From the NCBI GenBank assembly GCA_019912905.1, contig JAIOHO010000830.1, positions 1 through 5,264 of the forward strand: a DNA stretch of 5,264 nt, in the 5' to 3' direction. The DNA comes from Anaerolineae bacterium. Its GTDB lineage: Bacteria; Chloroflexota; Anaerolineae; Aggregatilineales; Phototrophicaceae. Of the stretch, positions 1-5,264 are shown piece after piece. The notes under the pieces were generated by a model. The model searched no databases, was not told the DNA's origin, and saw only the letters and a program-made list of their open reading frames with translations. The translations under genes and the position numbers were made by a program. Position 1 is the first letter of the stretch. Each line of letters opens with the position of its first letter.

Positions 1-270
1 GGTAAAACGCCGGGTGAGGTGATGGATGATCCCCGAGCGGCCCACCCGAAGGAAGTTCCGCTGCTGGCTCCTGCCGGGACGGTCGTGCTTTTTAACTCGC
101 ATACCTGGCACGGCGGCACCCTCAACCGCAGTGCTCAGCGCCGTCGGGCGATGCACTCCTATTTCTGCCGCCGCGACCAGCCGCAGCAGCTCGATCAGCA
201 AAAATATATCCGACCGGAAACCGCCGCGCGCCTGAGCGAGGCCGCACGTTATATCCTGGATGTAGACTGA
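1..270 (+). CDS. Phytanoyl-CoA dioxygenase (PhyH) family protein, C-terminal part (5' truncated by window edge)
   Basis: Frame 1 is open from the first base to TGA at 268-270, giving 89 residues of the end of a larger protein; the family usually runs about 250-300 residues. The visible part carries the distal half of the Fe(II)/2-oxoglutarate oxygenase core: a strand ending in APAGTVVLF, then SHTWHGGTLNRS and RRRAMHSYF. In window numbering, H37 of WHGG fits the second iron-binding histidine. R48, eleven residues later, fits the arginine that binds 2-oxoglutarate; the same His-to-Arg spacing occurs in human PHYH (from memory). The HxD half of the iron triad would lie upstream of the window. 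A GTG-ATG pair at 19-24 could be mistaken for a start but falls inside the catalytic fold, so it is internal. PhyH enzymes hydroxylate varied substrates, so the substrate cannot be named. The stop overlaps the next gene's start, suggesting one operon. Confidence 0.88.
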   Translation, partial: GKTPGEVMDDPRAAHPKEVPLLAPAGTVVLFNSHTWHGGTLNRSAQRRRAMHSYFCRRDQPQQLDQQKYIRPETAARLSEAARYILDVD

Positions 271-1442
271 TGAAAATTGACGACATCATCCTGTTCGAAG
301 TCCGCGCAGCCCGCAGCGAATCACCCTCATCCCGCACGCGGCAGGCGCTGCCCCTGGCCCTCTACCCGCATGTCGAGCATCCGGCCCCACCCAACAAACC
401 GGATGCGAGCTTTATCCGTGCGCTGTACGTCGAAATCCAGACCGACGCCGGAGTCAGCGGCTTGTTCGGCCCCATCGAGCGCGATCAGGCCTTCATCATC
501 GCGCAGCAGCTGCGACCCTTTCTGCTGGGCCGCGACGCGCTGGGGACGGAACTGCTGTTCGACCTGATGCTGCGCCTCCACCGGCATGGGCGCTCCGGCC
601 TGTTTATGACGGCCATCAGCGCCCTGGACTGCGCGTTGTGGGACCTGAAAGGCAAAGCCTGGAATCAGCCGGTTTACCGCCTGCTCGGAGGACCAACTCG
701 CCCGGCAGTCCCGGCCTATGCCAGCATGCTCGGTTATTCGATCGAACCTGACGCGGCAGCCGCCACCGCAAAGGGATTCCAGGCTCAGGGTTATGCCGCT
801 CAAAAGTGGTTCTTCCGCTATGGGCCGGGCGAGGGTGCCGAAGGAATGGCAAAGAATCTGGCGATGGCCCAGGCGGTGCGCGCTGCCGTCGGCCCGCATT
901 ATCCGTTGATGTTCGATGCCTACATGAGCTGGACGCTGCCCTATGCCACGCAGATGGTGCAGGCGCTCGAACCGCTGAATCCCACCTGGATGGAGGAACC
1001 GCTTCCGCCGGAGCGAGTCAGCGAGTTTGCCCGTCTGCGGCAGGCATCACGCGTGCCGCTGGCGACCGGAGAGCACATCTACACGCGCTGGCAGGCCAAG
1101 GAACTGCTGGTGAACGGGGCAGTCGATTATCTGCAAAACGACCCCGACTGGACCGGGGGGATCACCGAACTGGTGAAGATCGCGGCTCTGGCCTCGGCGT
1201 TCGAGGTGCCGCTGATTGCGCACGGACATTCGCTGCTGCCTGCGCTGCACGTGGCCGGGTCGCAGTCCCCGGCGGCTGTGCCCATGGTGGAATTCCTGAT
1301 TTATCACCAGCCCAACAAACAGTTTTTCCATAACCCGTCCTACACACCGGAAAACGGCGAGGTCAAACTGCCGGATCTACCGGGGCTGGGGATCGTGCTG
1401 GATGAAGCGAAGATCGAGCAGCGGGAGACGATCGCCTTCTGA
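270..1442 (+). CDS. Enolase-superfamily (mandelate racemase/MLE) protein, probable L-rhamnonate-dehydratase-like sugar-acid dehydratase
   Basis: A complete 390-residue protein, normal for the family. The N-terminal capping domain (about 1-130) precedes a TIM-barrel domain. The mandelate racemase signature fits at 115-140 (AISALDCALWDLKGK, then P134 and LLG 138-140). Metal ligands appear as D216 (MFDAYMSW), E242 (WMEEPLPP) and E268 (TGEH); the His-Asp dyad is D291 with H318 (AHGHS), and H269 follows E268. This set, the KWFFRYGPGEG segment at 179-189 and an H34-x3-P38 match in the capping loop resemble E. coli L-rhamnonate dehydratase (D226, E252, E280, H281, H329, H33, recalled from memory). 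Such enzymes abstract a proton alpha to a carboxylate and eliminate water in the cytoplasm. Substrate assignment is inference; another acid-sugar dehydratase is equally possible. The ATG at 270 overlaps the upstream TGA and has only a weak GGA (258-260) as ribosome site, so translation is probably coupled to the oxygenase. Confidence 0.9.
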   Translation: MKIDDIILFEVRAARSESPSSRTRQALPLALYPHVEHPAPPNKPDASFIRALYVEIQTDAGVSGLFGPIERDQAFIIAQQLRPFLLGRDALGTELLFDLMLRLHRHGRSGLFMTAISALDCALWDLKGKAWNQPVYRLLGGPTRPAVPAYASMLGYSIEPDAAAATAKGFQAQGYAAQKWFFRYGPGEGAEGMAKNLAMAQAVRAAVGPHYPLMFDAYMSWTLPYATQMVQALEPLNPTWMEEPLPPERVSEFARLRQASRVPLATGEHIYTRWQAKELLVNGAVDYLQNDPDWTGGITELVKIAALASAFEVPLIAHGHSLLPALHVAGSQSPAAVPMVEFLIYHQPNKQFFHNPSYTPENGEVKLPDLPGLGIVLDEAKIEQRETIAF

Positions 1443-1452
1443 GCGGCGGCCC

Positions 1453-1539
1453 TGTTCTCACGCCTTGTTCAGGAAATGTTCAGAACACTTTTATACATCC
1501 GTATATCCGGTTATGGTAAAATATGTGAAATCGAGAACA
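1453..1539. promoter_or_regulatory. Cluster of TGTTC/GAACA half-sites (candidate operator)
   Basis: Five copies of the same pentamer lie in 87 bp. TGTTC occurs in forward orientation at 1453, 1466 and 1477, and its complement GAACA at 1483-1487 and 1535-1539. The copies at 1477 and 1483 form the perfect 11-bp dyad TGTTCAGAACA (1477-1487), which extends to 1474-1490 with one mismatched pair. The outermost copies form a 7-bp inverted repeat, TGTTCTC (1453-1459) and GAGAACA (1533-1539). The 1466 and 1477 copies share TGTTCAG with 11-bp spacing, about one helical turn. The sites flank the predicted extended -10 of the ABC operon, as an operator would. No regulator gene is in the window, so the binding protein is unknown. 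Confidence 0.45.
1514..1522 (+). promoter_or_regulatory. Predicted extended -10 promoter of the ABC ATPase gene
   Basis: TGGTAAAAT provides a TGn extension followed by TAAAAT, five of six matches to TATAAT, and the preceding TA (1512-1513) also fits the longer extended -10 pattern. The hexamer 17 bp upstream (1494-1499, TACATC) matches TTGACA at only two positions, so this would be an extended -10 promoter without a real -35. Transcription would start near 1529, leaving a leader of about 33 nt before the ATG at 1562. The region from 1489 to 1530 is notably AT-rich within GC-rich DNA. Confidence 0.5.
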
Positions 1540-1542
1540 AAC

Positions 1543-1549
1543 AGAGGGG
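1543..1549 (+). promoter_or_regulatory. Weak ribosome binding site of the ABC ATPase gene
   Basis: AGAGGGG is the only purine-rich stretch ahead of the ATG at 1562. Its 12-nt spacing is longer than usual. No alternative in-frame start exists between the in-frame TGA at 1526-1528 and 1562, so the ATG stands despite the imperfect site. Confidence 0.4.
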
Positions 1550-1561
1550 CTTTCAGGCTGC

Positions 1562-2275
1562 ATGGGGCCAATTGTCGCAATCAACGGGCTGACGAAAATC
1601 TACGAGGAGGGCGGCAAAACGCGGGCCGTGCTGGATGCGATCGATCTCGAAATCCAGACGGGCGAGTTCTTCGTCATCCTGGGGAAGAGCGGCAGCGGCA
1701 AGAGCACCCTGCTGAATATGATGAGCGGCATCGACCGGGCGGAAGCCGGGCGCATCTGCATTGACGGCACCGAACTCACGGCGCTGGATGAACGCCAGCA
1801 GACGCTGTTCCGGCGCGACCATATTGGCATCATTTTCCAGTTCTTCAACCTGATTCCGACGCTGACCGTGCTGGAAAACATCACGCTGCCGGGGGAACTC
1901 AAAGGCGATTCGCGGCGCGGTGTCGAACAGCGCGGGCGGGCACTCTTGGAGCGGGTCGGGCTGGGGGATCGTGCGGATGCGTTTCCCGATAAACTCAGCG
2001 GCGGTGAACAGCAGCGCATCGCCATCGCGCGGGCGCTGGTCCAGGAACCGGCGCTGGTCCTGGCCGATGAGCCGACCGGCAACCTAGACGAAGAGACAGG
2101 TCACAAAGTTCTTGATCTTTTGTTACAATTGACACGTGAGGCGGGCAAGACGCTGGTGATGGCGACCCATAATCCTGAGATTATTCCCCTGGCGGACCGG
2201 GTCTGCCGAATCCATGATGGGCAACTTCTCATTACTTTGCAGCAGCCTCGTGCTATAATAGGGGCAGGCTATTGA
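1562..2275 (+). CDS. ABC transporter ATP-binding protein, LolD/MacB/YbbA type
   Basis: A complete 237-residue ABC ATPase, typical in length for the MacB/LolD/YbbA group. Visible motifs in order are Walker [10 protein letters not shown] (41-49), Q-loop Q93 in [16 protein letters not shown], signature LSGGEQQR (145-152), Walker B ALVLADE with catalytic E170, D-loop NLD (174-176), and switch histidine H203 in MATHNPE. The FFNLIPTLT segment after the Q-loop and the [10 protein letters not shown] stretch are characteristic of ATPases that drive FtsX-type permeases. It should dimerise on the cytoplasmic face and power the permease starting at 2868, which has no ATPase of its own. No essential motif is missing. 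The last eleven residues ([11 protein letters not shown]) lie beyond the usual family end and are encoded by DNA that also contains the consensus -10 of the next gene. The cargo (lipid, lipoprotein, peptide or none) cannot be read from this subunit. Confidence 0.95.
   Translation: MGPIVAINGLTKIYEEGGKTRAVLDAIDLEIQTGEFFVILGKSGSGKSTLLNMMSGIDRAEAGRICIDGTELTALDERQQTLFRRDHIGIIFQFFNLIPTLTVLENITLPGELKGDSRRGVEQRGRALLERVGLGDRADAFPDKLSGGEQQRIAIARALVQEPALVLADEPTGNLDEETGHKVLDLLLQLTREAGKTLVMATHNPEIIPLADRVCRIHDGQLLITLQQPRAIIGAGY
2251..2259 (+). promoter_or_regulatory. Consensus extended -10 promoter inside the 3' end of the ATPase gene, driving the HEAT-repeat gene
   Basis: TGCTATAAT is a perfect TATAAT preceded by TGn, an ideal extended -10. 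The hexamer at 17-bp spacing (2231-2236, ATTACT) matches TTGACA at three of six positions. A TTGCAG at 2237-2242 is nearer the -35 consensus but only 11 bp away, too close to act as one. Transcription would begin near 2266, giving a leader of about 67 nt before the ATG at 2333. Confidence 0.55.
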
Positions 2276-2332
2276 GAAAAGACTTGATTCGAGGGTGTTT
2301 CAACAACGATGCTTTAGAAAGAGGCAAGCCCG

Positions 2333-2767
2333 ATGTCAGAGTCTGACCCTGCCGCCATCAAGCAATTCCTGACCGAACTCCGCGATTTTAACAAGGAGAA
2401 GCGCCGCACTGCCGTAATGAAGTTGGGAATGGCTGGCGGACCGGAGGCCATCACTGCCCTCATGATGGCCGTCCAGAATCGGAATGAAGATTTGATTGTC
2501 CGCGGTCGCGCCGCTCTGATGCTCGGTCAACTGGGCGACACGCGCGCGGTGATGCCGTTGATCAAAGCGCTGGATGCGCCCGGCCTCCAGACCCCGCTGA
2601 ATGCGGCCCAGGCGCTGGGCAAACTCGGCGACGTCCGCGCCATCAAGCCCCTGCTGATGATGGCCGGTTCGCCGGATGCCAAATTTCGCGCCGCTGCGCT
2701 GGAGGCGCTGGAACGCCTCGGTTACACCGGTGAAGAGACGCACCGTCAGGAAATGAGCGAAGCGTAA
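2333..2767 (+). CDS. HEAT-repeat (PBS lyase-like) domain protein
   Basis: A complete 144-residue protein with no signal peptide or membrane segment, so probably cytoplasmic. Almost all of it is HEAT-type helical repeats: about 24-50 (RRTAVMKLGMAGG..AI..LM), 56-81 (VRGRAALMLGQLGDTRAVMPLIKAL), 88-112 (NAAQALGKLGDVRAIKPLL) and a final half repeat at 118-130 (FRAAALEALERLG). The LGxLGDxRA core is clear in the two central units. HEAT repeats form a curved scaffold for protein contacts; no catalytic residues are apparent. The start is supported by AGAAAGAGG (2316-2324) eight bases before the ATG. It lies 57 bp after the ATPase and 100 bp before the permease, so it may bind or regulate that transporter, but this is inference from position. 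Related short HEAT proteins also occur with phycobilin lyases; nothing here points to that role. Confidence 0.9.
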   Translation: MSESDPAAIKQFLTELRDFNKEKRRTAVMKLGMAGGPEAITALMMAVQNRNEDLIVRGRAALMLGQLGDTRAVMPLIKALDAPGLQTPLNAAQALGKLGDVRAIKPLLMMAGSPDAKFRAAALEALERLGYTGEETHRQEMSEA

Positions 2768-2867
2768 AACCCGTCACACCTGACTGCACCGCAGCACCAT
2801 CTCGCATAGCACCCCACCCCTTTGTCTGTTCCAGTCAAATACTGAAGTGCGCGTCACAGGAGTTCGT
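2768..2867 (+). other. Intergenic spacer between HEAT-repeat gene and permease
   Basis: This 100-bp spacer shows no convincing hairpin followed by a T run and no promoter with acceptable spacing. TTGTCT (2822-2827) has no matching -10 at 16-18 bp. Apart from the ribosome site at its end I see no signal, so readthrough from the HEAT-repeat gene into the permease gene is the simplest reading. Confidence 0.5.
2858..2862 (+). promoter_or_regulatory. Ribosome binding site fixing the permease start
   Basis: AGGAG lies five bases before the ATG at 2868 and is the best Shine-Dalgarno match in the window. It supports this ATG over internal starts such as the ATG at 2961, which would fall within or after the first membrane helix. 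Confidence 0.7.
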
Positions 2868-5264
2868 ATGGTTGTCCTATTCCGCCTGGCGCGGCGCACC
2901 ATTGCGCGGCGTTTCCTCCAGAGCCTGTTGTTTGTCATCGGCGTCGCGCTGGGCGTGGCGATGGTCATCGCCATCGACCTCGCCAACGGGTCCGCCAGCC
3001 GCGCCTTCGACCTGAGCACTGAGAGCATCACCGGACGCGCGACGCACCAGATTAACGGCGGGCCGAGCGGAGTTCCAACCGACATCTATACTCGCCTGCG
3101 GGTGGACCTGGGCCTGCGCGCGGTCGCGCCGGTCGTCAGCCAGTACGTGCGCGGAGTGGACCTGGGCGATCAGCCGCTGCGTTTATTAGGCGTGGAACCC
3201 TTCGCCGAGCCGCCCTTCCGCGACTATCTGACCGACATCGAAGTGGCCGGACAGAGCGAAAACGCCTTTGAAGCACTGACGGCCTTCATCGCCCAGCCGG
3301 ACACGATCCTCATGAGTCAGCCGCTGGCCGAGCGCTTCGGCATCGTCGTGGGCGATTCGATCACGCTGCGGCCCGGCAACGAGCGGGTCACGGCGCGGGT
3401 GGTCGGCCTGCTCCAGCCCGCCGATTCGGTCAGCGCCCAGGCGCTGGACGACCTGCTGCTGACCGACATCGCCAGCGCGCAGGAGATGATCGGACGTCCC
3501 GGCTTCGTGACGCGCATCGACCTGATCCCGCCCGATGGCTATGACACGGCGCAGATCGAGGCGCTGCTCCCGCCCGGCGTGACGCTGACCTCGGCGCAGG
3601 AGGCCAACAGCACCCTGGCGCAGATGACCGCCGCGTTCGAGCTGAACCTCCAGGCGCTGAGTCTGCTGGCGCTGACGGTGGGCGTCTTCCTGATCTACAA
3701 CACGGTGACGTTCAGCGTCATCCAGCGCCGCCCGATGCTCGGCACGCTGCGCGCGCTGGGAGCTACCCGCCGCCAGATTTTCGGGCTGATCCTGGGCGAA
3801 GCTTTCGTGCTGGGGCTGGTAGGCACCGTGCTGGGCCTGGGGTTAGGGATCATCTTCGGGCGCGGCGCGGTCGGGCTGGTGTCGCAGACCATCAGCGACC
3901 TGTATTACACGGTCAACGTGCAGAGCGTTTCGGTTGCGCCGGTCACCCTGGTCAAAGGCGCGCTCATCGGCCTGTTCGCCAGCGTCGCCGCAGCTCTGAT
4001 TCCCTCGTATGACGCCACGCGCACCCCACCCGCTGGAGTCCTGCGCCGCTCCGATGTCGAGCAGCGGGCCATGCGCCTGATCCCGGTGATGACGCTGGCC
4101 GCAATCGTGCTGAACGGCCTCGGTTACCTGCTGCTGCAAATCCCGACGCAGGACATCGTGGTTGCCTTTACCGCGCTGTTCGCCTTCGTGCTGGGCGGGG
4201 CACTGTTCACGCCGGTCGTCCTGCTGGCGATGATGCGCCTGGCGACTCCGCTGACCGATGCTGCCTTCGGCGTGCTGGGACGGATGGCCCCACGTGCCGT
4301 GCTGCGCTCCCTGAGCCGAACCTCGGTCGCCGTGGCCGCGCTGACCGTGGCTGTGAGCGTGATCGTCGGGGTCAGCGTGATGATCGGCAGTTTTCGCAGC
4401 ACGGTCGCCAACTGGCTGGATACGACCCTGGGCGCGGATATTTACATCTCCCCGCCGTTGATTACCGCCAACCGCGCTACCGTCGATGTCGATCCGGCTA
4501 TCCTCGATGCGCTGCGCCAGGTGGACGGGGTTCAGCGTGTCGAATATGTGCGCTCGGTCACGGTAACTGCGCCGGATTACCCAGACCTGCCGCCCGTGAA
4601 TCTGAATGCCGGGTCCGGGGATATTTCCGCCCGCCCGCGCCGGTTCACCTGGGTGACGACGCCGGATTACTGGGATGCGATGAACGCCGGGCAGATCCTG
4701 GTGAGCGAGCCGTTCGCCTTCCGGCGCGCCATCACGCCGGAGCACAATCAGCTCACCCTTGAAACGGATCAAGGCCCGCAGACGTTTACCATCGCCGGGG
4801 TGTATTACGACTACTCGACCGACCAGGGCGAGGTCGCCATGGCCTACGCTATCTACCGCCAGTATTACGACGACCCGTTTATCTCATCCGCTGCGCTGTT
4901 TCTGGACCCGGACGCCGAGGGACAGGCTGTGATCGACAGGCTGCAAACGCAGACGCTGGTGGGCACCGACCTGAACGCCCAGGCCAACCGCGAACTGCGC
5001 GCCGGGGTGTTCGACGTGTTCGAGCGTGCTTTCAGCATTACGGGGGCGCTGCAACTGCTGGCGACGGTCGTCGCGTTTATCGGCATCCTGAGCGCGCTGA
5101 TGGCCCTGCAACTGGAGCACACGCGCGAGTACGGCGTGATGCGCGCGACCGGCATGACCCCGCGCCAGTTGTGGAATTTCACGCTGATCCAGACCGGGCT
5201 GATGGGCACAACCGCTGGTTTGCTGGCGCTCCCAATTGGCCTGGTGCTGGCGCTGGTGCTGATC
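2868..5264 (+). CDS. FtsX-like ABC transporter permease, two-domain YbbP-like type (3' truncated by window edge)
   Basis: An unbroken frame of 799 codons runs from ATG 2868 to the window end without a stop. Membrane helices are predicted near residues 17-37, 263-283, 306-331, 361-380, 405-425, 431-455, 488-510, 726-748 and from about 775 on. Two extracytoplasmic domains lie at about 40-260 and 511-720. The first FtsX module ends in the cytoplasmic [20 protein letters not shown]; its counterpart in the second is [19 protein letters not shown]. This helix/domain/three-helix pattern, repeated around a two-helix linker, matches single-chain permeases of the YbbP/COG3127 kind (about 800-850 residues), as does the IAGVYYDYS segment (643-650). 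Only the last helices should be missing. Such proteins transmit ATPase motion to the outer domains, moving or extracting hydrophobic molecules or acting on partners; the cargo is unknown. The ATPase starting at 1562 is the natural partner. Confidence 0.93.
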   Translation, partial: MVVLFRLARRTIARRFLQSLLFVIGVALGVAMVIAIDLANGSASRAFDLSTESITGRATHQINGGPSGVPTDIYTRLRVDLGLRAVAPVVSQYVRGVDLGDQPLRLLGVEPFAEPPFRDYLTDIEVAGQSENAFEALTAFIAQPDTILMSQPLAERFGIVVGDSITLRPGNERVTARVVGLLQPADSVSAQALDDLLLTDIASAQEMIGRPGFVTRIDLIPPDGYDTAQIEALLPPGVTLTSAQEANSTLAQMTAAFELNLQALSLLALTVGVFLIYNTVTFSVIQRRPMLGTLRALGATRRQIFGLILGEAFVLGLVGTVLGLGLGIIFGRGAVGLVSQTISDLYYTVNVQSVSVAPVTLVKGALIGLFASVAAALIPSYDATRTPPAGVLRRSDVEQRAMRLIPVMTLAAIVLNGLGYLLLQIPTQDIVVAFTALFAFVLGGALFTPVVLLAMMRLATPLTDAAFGVLGRMAPRAVLRSLSRTSVAVAALTVAVSVIVGVSVMIGSFRSTVANWLDTTLGADIYISPPLITANRATVDVDPAILDALRQVDGVQRVEYVRSVTVTAPDYPDLPPVNLNAGSGDISARPRRFTWVTTPDYWDAMNAGQILVSEPFAFRRAITPEHNQLTLETDQGPQTFTIAGVYYDYSTDQGEVAMAYAIYRQYYDDPFISSAALFLDPDAEGQAVIDRLQTQTLVGTDLNAQANRELRAGVFDVFERAFSITGALQLLATVVAFIGILSALMALQLEHTREYGVMRATGMTPRQLWNFTLIQTGLMGTTAGLLALPIGLVLALVLI

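Noticed and set aside
645..670. Tyrosine-rich stretch in the permease (residues 645-670, DNA about 4800-4877)
   Set aside because: Seven tyrosines in about 22 residues looked odd, but a YYDY-type segment at this point of the second outer domain is, from memory, usual for this permease family.
327..899. A 190-codon open frame on the minus strand
   Set aside because: It is antisense to the enolase-superfamily gene, whose catalytic motifs are intact; the antisense product shows no recognisable motif.
806..1333. A 175-codon plus-strand frame within the enolase-superfamily gene
   Set aside because: It is an out-of-frame Ala/Arg/Gly-rich translation overlapping intact metal-binding motifs in the real frame.
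1440..1475. Possible terminator after the enolase-superfamily gene
   Set aside because: The GCGGCGGCC stretch has no matching stem with a following T run, so a rho-independent terminator cannot be supported.
1402..1764. A 120-codon plus-strand frame bridging the enolase gene end and the ATPase start
   Set aside because: It overlaps the Walker A-coding part of the ATPase in another frame, spans the predicted promoter, and its product has no recognisable features.
2111..2134. AT-rich patch in the ATPase gene with a perfect TTGACA (2129-2134) and a TGTTACAAT (2121-2129)
   Set aside because: No -10 lies 16-18 bp after the TTGACA and no -35 precedes the TACAAT at proper spacing; it encodes ordinary, conserved-looking ATPase sequence between the D-loop and H-loop.
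3843..4772. A 309-codon open frame on the minus strand
   Set aside because: It lies wholly inside the permease gene and encodes a His/Arg/Gly/Asp-rich sequence with no domain or membrane pattern, as expected for an antisense shadow of GC-rich coding DNA. The plus-strand frame has clear FtsX motifs throughout.

Overview
The window is GC-rich, densely coding bacterial DNA with every gene on the + strand. It holds two functionally separate blocks. The gene style (LolD/MacB-type ATPase, small HEAT-repeat protein, large single-chain FtsX-type permease, isolated phytanoyl-CoA dioxygenase and enolase-superfamily genes) would suit an environmental Chloroflexota-like bacterium. That is an impression from gene content only: no phylogenetic marker such as rRNA or a ribosomal protein is present.

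Block 1 (1-1442) is a catabolic-looking pair. The C-terminal end of a phytanoyl-CoA dioxygenase-family Fe(II)/2-oxoglutarate oxygenase enters from the left edge. It overlaps by one base (TGATG) a complete 390-residue mandelate racemase/muconate lactonizing enzyme family protein. The latter keeps the full metal-binding and His-Asp catalytic set and most resembles L-rhamnonate-dehydratase-type sugar-acid dehydratases. The pair is probably translationally coupled and may act on a shared or linked small-molecule substrate.

A 119-bp intergenic region (1443-1561) separates the blocks. It holds an extended -10 promoter and a cluster of TGTTC/GAACA half-sites, including a perfect 11-bp dyad, that looks like an operator.

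Block 2 (1562-5264) is an ABC export/mechanotransmission-type module. It consists of a complete ATPase (237 aa), a 144-aa HEAT-repeat protein, and a very large FtsX-like permease that starts at 2868 and is still open at the window end (799 codons). The permease has the two-FtsX-domain, YbbP-like layout, so one chain probably supplies both membrane halves and pairs with two copies of the ATPase. The HEAT-repeat gene lies between ATPase and permease. It has its own consensus extended -10 promoter, which is embedded in the last codons of the ATPase gene.

No RNA genes, mobile elements, CRISPR arrays, convincing rho-independent terminators or stretches over 300 bp without a gene were seen. Nothing here clearly demonstrates a new biological system. 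The most promising leads are the TGTTC operator cluster and the HEAT-repeat protein placed inside an ABC transporter operon.
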